This document shows, piece by piece, positions 8,447 to 17,342 of a stretch of 64,000 nucleotides of DNA; position 1 is the first letter of the stretch, and every line of letters begins with the position of its first letter. Origin of the DNA: Acidobacteriota bacterium (lineage in GTDB: Bacteria > Acidobacteriota > Vicinamibacteria > Vicinamibacterales > SCN-69-37). The notes beneath the pieces are model-generated. The model made no database searches. It was not told the origin of the DNA and saw nothing but the letters and a program-made list of their open reading frames with translations. The stretch is from assembly GCA_016716905.1 (NCBI GenBank), contig JADJUS010000004.1, positions 620,001 to 684,000 on the forward strand. Reading direction: 5' to 3'. Position numbers and translations under genes: made by a program.

Positions 8447-10852
8447 ATGAACGACTTCGAGAAGCTCGGCCTGTTCTACCTCGGACGGCCGGTAGACCCG
8501 GCCACCGGCACCACCGTGCCCGAACCCTTCCTGCTGGACTCACGCGACCTGACCACCCACGCCGTCTGCGTCGGCATGACGGGCAGTGGCAAGACCGGGT
8601 TGTGCCTCGCGATGCTTGAAGAGGCGGCCATCGATGGCATCCCCGTCATTGCGATCGACCCGAAAGGTGATGTCGGCAATTTGCTCCTGTCGTTCCCGTC
8701 ACTCGACGCGGCGTCCTTTGCACCGTGGGTGAGCGCCGATGAAGCGGCCCGCGCAGGTGTGACCGTAGAAGCGCATGCCGAGCGCGAAGCCACCAAGTGG
8801 CGCGAGGGATTGGCCAACTGGGGGCAGGACGGAGCCCGCATCGCGAAGATGCGTGCCGCTGCAGACTTCGTGGTCTACACGCCCGGGTCGAAGGCCGGCA
8901 CCCCACTGTCAGTGCTGAGTTCGCTCGCGGCGCCGCCACCGGCGGTGCGCGACGATGCCGAGGTGGTGGGCGACAAGGTGTCGAGTGTCGTGGCCGCGCT
9001 CCTGAGTCTGCTGGGCATCGACGCCGACCCGCTGACCAGCCGCGATCACATCCTCCTCTCCACCATCGTCAACGCCGCGTGGGCGGACGGGCGCGATCTG
9101 AGTCTCAGTGATCTGATCCAGCAGATTCAACAGCCGCCGATGACCCGCGTCGGCGTGATGGAGCTGGAGTCGTTTTATCCGCAAAACGATCGCTTCGCGT
9201 TCGCCACGCGCCTGAACAACCTGCTGGCGGCTCCCGGTTTCGCGGCTTGGCTTGAAGGCGAGCCCCTCGACATCGGTAGCCTCCTCTACAACGCTCAGGG
9301 CAAGCCCAAGGTCAGCATCATCTCTGTCGCGCATCTCGACGATGCGGAGCGGATGTTTGTGGTGTCGCTGATCCTGGGTGAAATCGTCGCGTGGATGCGC
9401 ACACAACCGGGAACCACAAGCCTGCGTGCGTTGGTCTACATGGACGAGGTCTTCGGCTTCCTGCCGCCGGTGGCCAACCCGCCATCAAAGCGTCCATTGT
9501 TGACGTTGTTCAAACAGGCCCGCGCGTTTGGAGTGGGTGTGTGCTTGGCTACGCAAAATCCCGTGGACCTCGATTACAAGGCGCTGTCGAACGCCGGCAC
9601 GTGGCTCATCGGCCGGCTGCAGACTGATCGTGATCGGGCGCGACTGCTTGATGGCCTGGAGGGCGCAGCTGGTGGCGCATTGGATCGCGCGGAGGCGGAA
9701 AGCGCGATTACGGGACTCGGCAAGCGGCGCTTCCTGGTGCACAACGTCCATGCGAAGGCGCCGGTCGTCATCGAGAGCCGCTGGTGCATGTCGTATCTGC
9801 GCGGCCCGCTCACGCGCGACGACTTCAAGCGCTTGTCCCGTCCTGCCGGTGTGACCGCCGGCCAGCCCGAGTCCGTTCCGGCGCGAGCCGCCACGGCGAC
9901 GGCGAGCCCTGGGGAGCCGACCGCGCTGTCGGGCGCGCGGCCCCTGTTGCCGCCCGACATCCCGCAGTTGTTTGATGGCGCCGGTGCGGCTGGTGCCACG
10001 TGGTCGCCAGCACTCTACGGTGCGGCGCAGATCACGTTCGCCGATGCGAAGCGCGGCGTTGACGAAACACAGACGGTGGCGATCGCCGTACCCCTGCAGT
10101 CCGGCATGCCGGTCATTGATTGGGAGGCCGGCGTCGAAACGGACGTGCTGCCGCGGCAACTGGTGGCAGACGCGCCTGCGGGTGGCTCGTTTGCGCCGCT
10201 GCCCACTCAGGCGCAGCAGGTGAAAGCGTTCGCAAAGCTCGCGGCGGATCTGGACCGATGGCTCGGCCGCACCAGGCGCTTGACGCTGCTGCGCCACGCG
10301 GGCCTGGGCGTGGTGTCACGCGCCGGTGAGAGCGAGCGCGACTTCCGGATTCGCCTCGCGGCCGCCGCGCGGGAATCGCGCGACGCGGTTGTGGACAAGC
10401 TGCGCACGAAGTACGCGTCGAAGCTGAATACCGCCACCGAGAAAGTGCGTCGTGCCGAAATGGCGTTCGGCAAGGAACAGCAGGACGTGGCGCAGCACAA
10501 AGTGCAGACGGGCCTGTCGGTGGCAAGCACGCTGGGCGCTGCCGTGCTCGGCGCCGTCTTCGGCCGTCGTGGCGGGATCACCGCCGGCACGATCGGCAAG
10601 GCGTCCACCACGGCCAAGGGCTGGATGCGCGGATCGAAGGAACAGGAAGACGTCTCGCGCGCGCAGCAGAATCTGGACGCCGCCCGTCAGGCGCTCGCTG
10701 ACCTGGAGGCCGAAGTGGCGTCGGCGATCGAGGCCGCGGCCGCCGGCAGCGCAGCCGGGTCGGTTGAGGACGCGCTCGAAACCATCACCATTGCGCCAAA
10801 GCGTGGCGGCATCCACGTGCAGGTGGTGGCCATCCTCTGGACGACGGGGTAG
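8447..10852 (+). CDS. HerA-like / DUF853 ATPase
   Basis: An 801-residue P-loop ATPase of the HerA/FtsK superfamily. Walker A GMTGSGKT is at about residue 45, Walker B RALVYMDEVFGFLP near 335, with a sensor-like CLATQNPVDLDYKAL about 30 residues on. The C-terminal third contains a long charged coiled coil (about 645-700, KLRTKYASKLNTATEKVRRAE) and a Gly-rich helical hairpin (LGAAVLGAVFGRRGG). I start at ATG 8447, since the longer frame overlaps Ku. The family includes DNA-pumping motors, but this branch is uncharacterised. Tight coupling to Ku suggests a role in end processing or genome maintenance; that role is inference. Confidence 0.85.
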   Translation: MNDFEKLGLFYLGRPVDPATGTTVPEPFLLDSRDLTTHAVCVGMTGSGKTGLCLAMLEEAAIDGIPVIAIDPKGDVGNLLLSFPSLDAASFAPWVSADEAARAGVTVEAHAEREATKWREGLANWGQDGARIAKMRAAADFVVYTPGSKAGTPLSVLSSLAAPPPAVRDDAEVVGDKVSSVVAALLSLLGIDADPLTSRDHILLSTIVNAAWADGRDLSLSDLIQQIQQPPMTRVGVMELESFYPQNDRFAFATRLNNLLAAPGFAAWLEGEPLDIGSLLYNAQGKPKVSIISVAHLDDAERMFVVSLILGEIVAWMRTQPGTTSLRALVYMDEVFGFLPPVANPPSKRPLLTLFKQARAFGVGVCLATQNPVDLDYKALSNAGTWLIGRLQTDRDRARLLDGLEGAAGGALDRAEAESAITGLGKRRFLVHNVHAKAPVVIESRWCMSYLRGPLTRDDFKRLSRPAGVTAGQPESVPARAATATASPGEPTALSGARPLLPPDIPQLFDGAGAAGATWSPALYGAAQITFADAKRGVDETQTVAIAVPLQSGMPVIDWEAGVETDVLPRQLVADAPAGGSFAPLPTQAQQVKAFAKLAADLDRWLGRTRRLTLLRHAGLGVVSRAGESERDFRIRLAAAARESRDAVVDKLRTKYASKLNTATEKVRRAEMAFGKEQQDVAQHKVQTGLSVASTLGAAVLGAVFGRRGGITAGTIGKASTTAKGWMRGSKEQEDVSRAQQNLDAARQALADLEAEVASAIEAAAAGSAAGSVEDALETITIAPKRGGIHVQVVAILWTTG

Positions 10853-10859
10853 GGACGCC

Positions 10860-10922
10860 AAAACGACCTCTGAGGTAGTTTTTTTCTCCCTCTGAAGAAA
10901 AAACTACCTCAGAGGTCGTTTT
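10860..10922. terminator. Perfect 25-bp inverted repeat, bidirectional terminator
   Basis: Arms 10860-10884 and 10898-10922 are fully complementary, with a 13-nt loop. Each arm starts AAAACGACCTC and ends in a T-run, so the hairpin would act from either strand. It sits between convergent genes (the ATPase ending 10852 and the ExeA-like gene ending 10941). A third partial copy of the arm, AGAGGTCGTTTTGC, follows at 10925-10938. Confidence 0.85.
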
Positions 10923-10940
10923 GCAGAGGTCGTTTTGCTG

Positions 10941-12167
10941 TTACCGCGCGCGATCGGCGCGCGCGATTTCCTGCATCACGTACCGCACATCGTCGTCGGT
11001 CGGCAGTGGACGCTTGTCTGGGACGCGGGCCATCGCGCGAGGTGGCGCGGCCGGCAAGTCCGGCCGGCTGGTCGCCATGCCCTCCACCGTGGTCCAACCG
11101 AAGTAGGCCAGCGCCAGCGCGAGCACCGCGCCGCCAATCGGAACGAACCACCGACGGGGCTCAGGCTCAGGCAGGAGGAGATCAGACGTCTCTTCCACCG
11201 CCAGCCCGTGGTCCAGGGCCGCATTCATGCCCTCGTCGGCCACCACCGGCGTGTGGTCGAACACCACTGGAGCTTCCACTTCGCCTGGTTCGGCCTCGGC
11301 GCCCGAAAGCAGTCGCGCCGCGCGACGCACCACGGCCGGGCTGATCACGCTCGTGCCGGCCACGCGTCCCTCTTCGAGCGCGCGATCGCACAGCAGGTTG
11401 ATACGGCGGGGCACACCGTCGGTGAGTTCGGCCACGGCCCGGGCACTCTCGGCGGGGAAGGTCACGGTTTCACGCCCGCCCGCCACGCTGAGCCGGTGCT
11501 GGATGTAGCCTTCCACCTCGGCCGGCGACAACGCGCCCAGCACGGCGCGGCGCGACACGCGGCCGTCCACGGCGCGCATGGCATCCGTGCGTAACGTGTC
11601 GTTGAGCGCCGGTTGTCCGGCCAGGATGATTTGCATCAGCCGCTGGCCATCCTGCTCGTAGGCCCCGAGCTGGCGAATCTGGTCGATGACCCGCGCCGGC
11701 AGACTCTGAGCTTCGTCGATGATCACCACGGCATACGAGTTGAGTGGGATCAGCGATTGCAGGAACTGCTCCAGCGTGTCCAGCAGTTGCGGCATGTCCG
11801 CGTTCGCGAACGCCCCTTGCGGATATCGTCCCGCGTCACCCAGGCCGAAGTCGCGCAGGATCACCCGCACCACTTCCGCGTCAGTCATATAGGGATTCAG
11901 GATGAGTGCGGAAAACGTGCGTGCACCGAGCGCATCAATCACCGCGCGGCACAACGTGGTCTTGCCCATCCCGGTGTCGGCCGTCAGCAGCAGGAGCCCC
12001 TCGCGGCGCCGCAGCCCCGTGAGCAGTTCCTGATATGCGCGTTTGTGAGACTCGCTGAGATAGATGAAACGCGGGTCGCTCGTCAGCGCGAATGGCTGCT
12101 CACGCAAGCCGAAGAACTGCTCGTACAGCGGTTGGTCTGGCGCCGACGGGATGGAAGGTGGCCGCAC
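10941..12167 (-). CDS. ExeA/GspA-like AAA ATPase with C-terminal membrane anchor
   Basis: A 408-residue AAA protein of the ExeA type. The opening YEQFFGLREQPFALTSDPRFIYLSESHKRAY is the family signature. Walker A is TADTGMGKTT, Walker B YAVVIIDEAQSLP, and sensor/arginine motifs lie in QIILAGQPALNDTL and GVPRRINLLCDRAL. A single membrane segment near residue 350 (VPIGGAVLALALAYFGW) is followed by a short tail. I use GTG 12167 because the longer frame runs back into tRNA-His. Family members help assemble secretin channels or remodel the cell wall with a periplasmic partner; that partner is not in the window. Confidence 0.85.
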   Translation of the reverse strand: MRPPSIPSAPDQPLYEQFFGLREQPFALTSDPRFIYLSESHKRAYQELLTGLRRREGLLLLTADTGMGKTTLCRAVIDALGARTFSALILNPYMTDAEVVRVILRDFGLGDAGRYPQGAFANADMPQLLDTLEQFLQSLIPLNSYAVVIIDEAQSLPARVIDQIRQLGAYEQDGQRLMQIILAGQPALNDTLRTDAMRAVDGRVSRRAVLGALSPAEVEGYIQHRLSVAGGRETVTFPAESARAVAELTDGVPRRINLLCDRALEEGRVAGTSVISPAVVRRAARLLSGAEAEPGEVEAPVVFDHTPVVADEGMNAALDHGLAVEETSDLLLPEPEPRRWFVPIGGAVLALALAYFGWTTVEGMATSRPDLPAAPPRAMARVPDKRPLPTDDDVRYVMQEIARADRAR

Positions 12168-12196
12168 GGGGAGATTATAGCGGCCGAAAAGGAAGT

Positions 12197-12272
12197 TGGG
12201 GTGGATGACGGGAATCGAACCCGCAACCACCGGCGCCACAGGCCGGTGCTCTGCCGTTGAGCTACACCCACC
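12197..12272 (-). tRNA. tRNA-His (GTG)
   Basis: The cloverleaf reads on the minus strand from GGTGGGTGTAGCTC to CATCCACCCCA. The acceptor has 7 bp plus the His-specific extra G at -1 facing C73. The anticodon loop CTGTGGC gives anticodon GTG, the T-loop is GGTTCGATTC, and CCA is encoded. Confidence 0.95.
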
Positions 12273-12379
12273 ACTAGGTGAACGAGCAGTTTATCAAAAA
12301 CCTCCTGCTGCTCGTTGGTGTAATGGCGAAATGCGGGAAATGTCCGAAATGGCGAAATGTCAGAAATGGCGAAATGCCG

Positions 12380-12871
12380 TCATCGCCCGCCTCTGCCACG
12401 GCCGGTCCTGGTCGTCACCCATTTTCGGAACGTCTCGGCCTGTGCGGGTGAGAGCACGGCGGCGATCTTGTCGTGCAGGCCCTCCTGCTCCTGAATAAAC
12501 ACCTTCCGCGCGTCGTCCTGCATGGTTCTCAGCCGGGTTTCCTGAGCCTGCAGCAGTGTCAGGACCTCCGCGCGCTGCGCGTCGGTCAGGGTCACTTCCC
12601 GCGAGAGGTCATCCACATACTGCTGCGAGGGCGCGCCGAACATCGAGCCTCCCCGGCCCGGCCCGCCGCGCCCCTGTCCACTTCCCGGGCCTCCGCGGCT
12701 CGGTCCGCCTGGGCTTCCGGGCCCGCCTGGTCCGCCACCGAATCTTCCCTGGAAACTGGACCCCGCGCGGCGCAGCCAGGTGCGCTCGACGACGATGCCG
12801 GTGAGGAGGCCGATGGTGAAGACGAGTCCGACAAAGGTCGCGATCCAGACTCGAGGTGTGGGAGTGATCAT
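12380..12871 (-). CDS. Membrane-anchored Gly-rich Spy/CpxP-like protein
   Basis: 163 residues: one N-terminal membrane segment (VWIATFVGLVFTIGLLTGIVV), a Gly/Pro/Arg-rich linker (about 40-80), then a helical domain with LTDAQRAEVLTLLQAQETRLR. This matches the LTxxQ-type motif of Spy/CpxP-like periplasmic stress sensors and heavy-metal resistance regulators. Last of a sigma/anti-sigma operon: its ATG overlaps the anti-sigma stop by 4 nt. It may act as an extracytoplasmic sensor, which is inference from context and the short motif. Confidence 0.6.
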   Translation of the reverse strand: MITPTPRVWIATFVGLVFTIGLLTGIVVERTWLRRAGSSFQGRFGGGPGGPGSPGGPSRGGPGSGQGRGGPGRGGSMFGAPSQQYVDDLSREVTLTDAQRAEVLTLLQAQETRLRTMQDDARKVFIQEQEGLHDKIAAVLSPAQAETFRKWVTTRTGRGRGGR

Positions 12872-13355
12872 GGCTGGTCCTTTCGGTAAGTCCCCAGCGT
12901 GTCATCGACGTTGGCGCTGAGCATCAACGACAGCAGCGACGATTCAGAGATGTCTTCCGAAAACAGCGCCGACGAGACCGGGAGCGTGTCGGTGTCTACG
13001 GCGCCGACAACAGTACTGGTCTGGGACACCACCGCGGTGACCAGGGCGAGCGCTGCCGCCACCGGCACCAGACGCCAGGTCCATCGGCGGAAGTCGAGGC
13101 TGTCGAGCCACGTGCGGGCCCGGCCCTCGGCCTCGGCGCGAATCGCCGCCATCACGCGGCGGTCGAACCCGAGCGACGCGCCCCCGACGGGTTCGGCCAG
13201 TAGCCGCGCGCGCACCGCGCGCTGATCGGCCAGTCCTCGCGGCAGGCCGGGCAGTCGAGAAGGTGGGTGTCAAGGCGAGCCCGGTCTTCGGCCGGCAGCA
13301 CGTCTTCGGCTGCCCGCACCAGCAATGCCGTGAATGCCGCGCAATGTTCAGTCAT
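12868..13355 (-). pseudogene. Zinc-finger anti-sigma factor, apparently frameshifted
   Basis: The 5' frame (start 13355) encodes HLLDCPACRE, the HxxxCxxC zinc-binding core of anti-sigma factors, then diverges into unlikely sequence. The natural continuation (GLADQRAVRARLLAEPVGG) is in a second frame that runs to 12868 and contains the membrane segment (LVPVAAALALVTAVVS) and an acidic periplasmic tail. A one-base indel around 13220-13240 would restore one protein of about 160 residues. The gene overlaps the sigma gene by 8 nt and the downstream gene by 4 nt, so the operon is otherwise intact. Alternatives are sequencing error, programmed frameshifting, or a genuinely broken anti-sigma leaving the sigma factor unchecked. 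Confidence 0.7.
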
Positions 13356-13893
13356 GATGTGGCTCCTGAAGCGCGGCTTTCAGCCGCTGCCGTCCCCTGA
13401 AAATTCTCGACTCCACTGTGCCCATCGGAATACCCAGCACGTCAGCGATCTCTCGGTATTCCAGTCCTTCAATGTCGCGCAAAATCACGGCTTCGCGCCA
13501 GTCGTCTGGCAACTCGGCCAGCGCCCGCCGCAACTGGTCGTGCGCAATGACCCGGCGCTCCACGTTTTCGCCGCTCGGCAGGTCGGGCCGCGTTTCGGGC
13601 TCCTGATCTTCCTTCCGATCCCGGCGTCGTGACACCTGGGTGCGCGCGACGTTGGTGGCAATCTGGTAAAGCCACGTCTTGAACGTGCTCTGCCCGCGAA
13701 ATTGCCCGAGTGAACGGAAGGCGCGCAGGAACGCCTCTTGTGCCACGTCTTCTGCGGCTTCCCGATCGGCGGCGCTCGACATCATCATTCGCAAAAAATG
13801 CACAAGCCGGTGCTGGTGCCGGCTCACCAGGTCGCCGAACGCGTCCAGGTCGCCTTCACGGGCCTTGCCGACCAATTGGAGGTCAAGATCCAT
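13348..13893 (-). CDS. ECF-type RNA polymerase sigma factor (locus 1)
   Basis: 181 residues. Sigma-2 region: FLRMMMSSAADREAAEDVAQEAFLRAFRSLGQF ... FKTWLYQIATN, the -10 binding core. Sigma-4: LAELPDDWREAVILRDIEGLEYREIADVLGIPMGTVESRIFRGRQRL, the -35 helix-turn-helix. I take ATG 13893, with GGAGG about 8 nt upstream; the longer frame lacks family similarity. It is controlled by the overlapping anti-sigma gene downstream. The target genes are unknown. Confidence 0.92.
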   Translation of the reverse strand: MDLDLQLVGKAREGDLDAFGDLVSRHQHRLVHFLRMMMSSAADREAAEDVAQEAFLRAFRSLGQFRGQSTFKTWLYQIATNVARTQVSRRRDRKEDQEPETRPDLPSGENVERRVIAHDQLRRALAELPDDWREAVILRDIEGLEYREIADVLGIPMGTVESRIFRGRQRLKAALQEPHHD

Positions 13894-14051
13894 GGGAGGC
13901 CTCCGGGCCACGTCGAACCGCTCCTGTGGATTGGACCATGTGAACCGCCGTGTTATTCCCGAACCACACGGTAGAGGCGATGCCCGGCACGATCTGCGGC
14001 CAGCAGGCGCAGATGTGCCTGCTGTTCCAGGGCCCGAATGACCCCGGAACC

Positions 14052-15554
14052 TCATGGGGGGGCGAATCGTTCCAGATGGACCATCGCGTGAGTGGCCCCA
14101 AGGGCCAGCAGCGTATCCACGGCCCTCTGCTCAGGGAAATACCACAGTGTTTCCGAGCGCTCGCGGTAGGACAGGGGTGTGACGCCGCTGTAACCGTTGG
14201 CGATGGGCCGCCAGTGCCCGGTGGCGTTGAGGACGTATTCCCCGTTTTCGTGCATGACGTCCGGCGGGAAGAACGGGAACTCCACCAGAAGGGCTGGGTC
14301 CGCAGCCTCAGCCACGAGGGTATAGACCGGCGGCAGCCCGCTGTAGGCCCGGGTCATGATGGGTGCCATGAGATTCTCAGCCGTGACCCCTGCCACGATC
14401 AGGGTGACAAGCCAGGGCACCGCGGCGGGACGCACCTTCCGTTCGAGCCAGGCCACCGCCATGCCGGCGAGCACCGCCACGGCCAGCAGATACCACATGC
14501 TGAAACGCGCGGCGGCGCGAATGCCCTGCAGCGGGGGCAGCACCTCGTAGAGCCATCCATAAAGCGGGGTGCCGGTGCCGAGTGAGAGCACCACGCCCGC
14601 GGCGGCCAGGATGACGAGCCAAACCACTCGCGACGGGGCCCGTCGTGCCACTTCGCTGCGCCCCGCAGTGGCGATGCCGACCGCTGCGAGCACCAGCGCA
14701 ATCACGCCGGGGAAAAACACATCGATGTCTGTGGTGAAAAACGGCGCGGTCCACCCCGCATGCAAGCGGCTCAGTGAAGTGAGATAGCCGCCGAGCGTGG
14801 CAGAGAAGTCGGTCACCTGCTCGAGCGGACGCCTGACGCCATTCGTCAGGTGGGGCCACAACACGGGCAACGCGAGCACCGCTCCGCCGATGGTCGGGAC
14901 TGCGAGCCTCACCACGCCCGAAAGTTTCCGCGTCTCCACTACCGTGACCATCGTCAACAGGATGACTGCGCCGGCAGAGAAGAGCAGCCAGTGCAGCGAC
15001 GTGGCCGCCACCAGTGGCCAAATGATCAGCAGTGGCCACCAGTGGCCTCTGCCGCGAAGCGCCTGGTCTGCGAAGTAACACGCAAGGATCAGGCCCCAGG
15101 CGTGGGCGGCCTGCAGGTGGGGCAGCCGTGTCAGGAGGTGCGGGTTGAAGGCGAGCAGCGCTCCGGCCACGAGCCCCGCGCGCGGCGATCCCGTCCATCG
15201 CGTCACCACCCACCAGCCGGCAAACGCCGTGCCCGCGAGTCCGACGATGAGCATGATGTTGAACATCAGGACCGGCGACCCGCCGAGCCACAAAATTGGG
15301 GCGCCGGCAATCGCTGGTACCACCAGCGGCTCGGAGAATCTCAGCGCCTGTTCGCCAGGTTGGAAGATGTTGCCCTGCCAGAATGCGGCCGGATTCGTCG
15401 GCAGCGTGTGTGCAATCCAGCTGATGATCCAGGTGTTCAGTTGCGCGTCGGCGTTGAAGTTGAGTGAGAGCCGATGCGGTGCGGATGCCAACGGCCAGGT
15501 GTGAAGGACAGCCAGCGCAATAAAGATGGTGGCCGCACGAAGGCGGTCGGTCAC
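14052..15554 (-). CDS. Polytopic membrane protein, GT-C-like glycosyltransferase
   Basis: A 500-residue integral membrane protein with about 11 hydrophobic segments and a soluble C-terminal stretch (from about 410) containing VEFPFFPPDVMHENGEY. The layout resembles GT-C lipid-linked sugar transferases: first membrane helix, then an acidic extracytoplasmic loop with NFNADAQLNTW. A clear catalytic Asp/Glu pair cannot be assigned. Its ATG overlaps the stop of the VWFA gene (15551-17221) by 4 nt, so they are co-expressed. Substrate unknown. Confidence 0.6.
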   Translation of the reverse strand: MTDRLRAATIFIALAVLHTWPLASAPHRLSLNFNADAQLNTWIISWIAHTLPTNPAAFWQGNIFQPGEQALRFSEPLVVPAIAGAPILWLGGSPVLMFNIMLIVGLAGTAFAGWWVVTRWTGSPRAGLVAGALLAFNPHLLTRLPHLQAAHAWGLILACYFADQALRGRGHWWPLLIIWPLVAATSLHWLLFSAGAVILLTMVTVVETRKLSGVVRLAVPTIGGAVLALPVLWPHLTNGVRRPLEQVTDFSATLGGYLTSLSRLHAGWTAPFFTTDIDVFFPGVIALVLAAVGIATAGRSEVARRAPSRVVWLVILAAAGVVLSLGTGTPLYGWLYEVLPPLQGIRAAARFSMWYLLAVAVLAGMAVAWLERKVRPAAVPWLVTLIVAGVTAENLMAPIMTRAYSGLPPVYTLVAEAADPALLVEFPFFPPDVMHENGEYVLNATGHWRPIANGYSGVTPLSYRERSETLWYFPEQRAVDTLLALGATHAMVHLERFAPP

Positions 15555-17221
15555 CCGCCCACCTTCCGCAGCGTACGCGTCACTCGTCCGATCTCCACAC
15601 CGTTGAGCGTGATGATGGCTCTGACGAGATGGTCGCCCACGGGGAGGGTCGCCAGGTCGAGTGTGCCGAGCGCAGCTCTGCGCGTGCTATCGCCAGTCGT
15701 TCGGACAGAGCCCGCAACGCTCCCGACGGGTTCGCCCTCGAGTGAGCGCGCCACTTCGAATCGCACACCGAGCGTGTCTGCCGCGGCAAGCGCGCCGTAG
15801 ATTTCGGTGTAGGCCATGATGGCAGCCGCATTCGCCGCCGGCTGCAACACCGGGACGAACACCGCGCTGTCGGCCGCGTTCATGCCGCCGAACATCAACG
15901 GCCCGAGTTCAAACGCTCCCGCCGGCGTGAAGCCGGCGTCGAACTCGTAGTCCACCGCACCGCGTCGGCCCGACAACTCAGAGGCTGCCATTCGAAGCCG
16001 ATAGGGTCCGGCCGGGGCAAGGGCCCTGGTCCGCATCGGCCTCGTCGCCGCATCCGCGCCTTCGGCTTTCCAGTGGGCGACGATGGTGCCTGATGGGGAG
16101 ATGAGGGCGAACTCCGCCCACGCCAGAGACCGCGACGGATTTTCGGACTCGGCGAGAATCAACAGCTGCGGACGAGTCCGGTCGCCGTCGAGCACGGGAT
16201 ACGCCACGAGCCGGAGGGGAAGATCGCCGTAGGCGCGCGATTCGCGCAGCATGTCGGTGAGCGCGGGCATGGGCTCAGCGGCTGTGGTGTTGCCGATCAA
16301 CACAGACGACGGCGCCGCGATGCGGACGTCTTGTCGAAGGCTCACCACCATGACGCGGTGCGGTTTATTGTTGCGCTGTTCCGCGGTGGGCGTGAACTGC
16401 AGTTCGTAGCGTGTGGTCGCCAGGGCGGCGGCGGCCGATGGAACGAGCACTCCGCCGGTGACGGTGGCCAGTGCGGCGAGGCCGCCGGCCGGGTCCGCGG
16501 CTGTGGCGCCCGGATCCGCGGCTGTGCCGCCTGAATCAATGACGAACAACTGCACGCGGTGGCGGCCCGTCGTTTCGGCAAGGGACTGGAGGGCGCGCCT
16601 CACGTCCGTGGATGTGGCGAACGGCGGCGCCATGAAGACCACGGTTTTGGGTCCCGGTTCGGTGCCGATGCTCGTGCAGAGACGATCGAGCAGTGCGATG
16701 GACGCCAGGGCGGCGGCCTCTTCGGCCTCGGCGCCTGCCGACACGGCCGGGGCGCCTCCCTTCAACGCTGCCGATGCCGTCACGACAAGCTCGTGCCTGG
16801 TGGTGAAGTCAACGGCGGAGCCGTCGGACGCGAGCGCGATGAGGCCCAGTCGATCGCGTGCTCCCAGCGCGGGAAGCAGCGCGCGAATCCCCTCCTTCAC
16901 CGATGTCATTTGCGATGTTTGCAACCGGGTGGCGTCCACGGCCAAAACAATCGTGCGGCCCTGCGCGATTTGATTCGTGCCATACGGCGCCTTGAGGAGC
17001 GCTTCCACACGTTCGTATGGCACGAACCGCAGTGTGTCGATCGGATGCGGCCGGTTGTCGATGCGCAGCGCCAGGTCCGCTGCCCGAAGCGTAGTCAGTG
17101 GCGCCCCGCCGAGGTCTGCAGCTGAAAGATCGATGGTGATGGCGGTCGCGGGCGCCTGGGCGCGCGGTGTTCCCGTCACGCACGCGGCGAGCACGAGCAC
17201 GGTCAGGAGGCGCGGACCCAT
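15551..17221 (-). CDS. Secreted VWFA-domain protein, acidobacterial type
   Basis: 556 residues with signal peptide MGPRLLTVLVLAACVTG. The N-terminal beta domain (AADLALRIDNRPHPIDTLRFV) leads into a von Willebrand A fold: TIVLAVDATRLQTSQM (MIDAS-like DxT/S region), DRLGLIALASDGSAV, and KTVVFMAPP. The C-terminal half is beta-rich and ends VGDHLVRAIITLNG ... RKVGG. This matches the 'VWFA-related acidobacterial' group of surface proteins with unknown ligand. I start at ATG 17221 because the 124-residue upstream extension has no signal or domain. A paralogue is at 58929-60716. Confidence 0.82.
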   Translation of the reverse strand: MGPRLLTVLVLAACVTGTPRAQAPATAITIDLSAADLGGAPLTTLRAADLALRIDNRPHPIDTLRFVPYERVEALLKAPYGTNQIAQGRTIVLAVDATRLQTSQMTSVKEGIRALLPALGARDRLGLIALASDGSAVDFTTRHELVVTASAALKGGAPAVSAGAEAEEAAALASIALLDRLCTSIGTEPGPKTVVFMAPPFATSTDVRRALQSLAETTGRHRVQLFVIDSGGTAADPGATAADPAGGLAALATVTGGVLVPSAAAALATTRYELQFTPTAEQRNNKPHRVMVVSLRQDVRIAAPSSVLIGNTTAAEPMPALTDMLRESRAYGDLPLRLVAYPVLDGDRTRPQLLILAESENPSRSLAWAEFALISPSGTIVAHWKAEGADAATRPMRTRALAPAGPYRLRMAASELSGRRGAVDYEFDAGFTPAGAFELGPLMFGGMNAADSAVFVPVLQPAANAAAIMAYTEIYGALAAADTLGVRFEVARSLEGEPVGSVAGSVRTTGDSTRRAALGTLDLATLPVGDHLVRAIITLNGVEIGRVTRTLRKVGG

Positions 17222-17342
17222 CGAGGGAATTGTATAGGACCGGTGCCGGATTGATCGCGCCAACGCGGCGGTTCGCCCCAGGCCACGCGCCGGCCGTACC
17301 GCCGCGCGGGTATTCTGCGACGCGATGACGTCTACTGAGGGC

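Noticed and set aside
12273..12379. Short AAATGGCGAAATG repeats upstream of tRNA-His
   Set aside because: Only three imperfect copies in about 50 bp; no element or site can be named.
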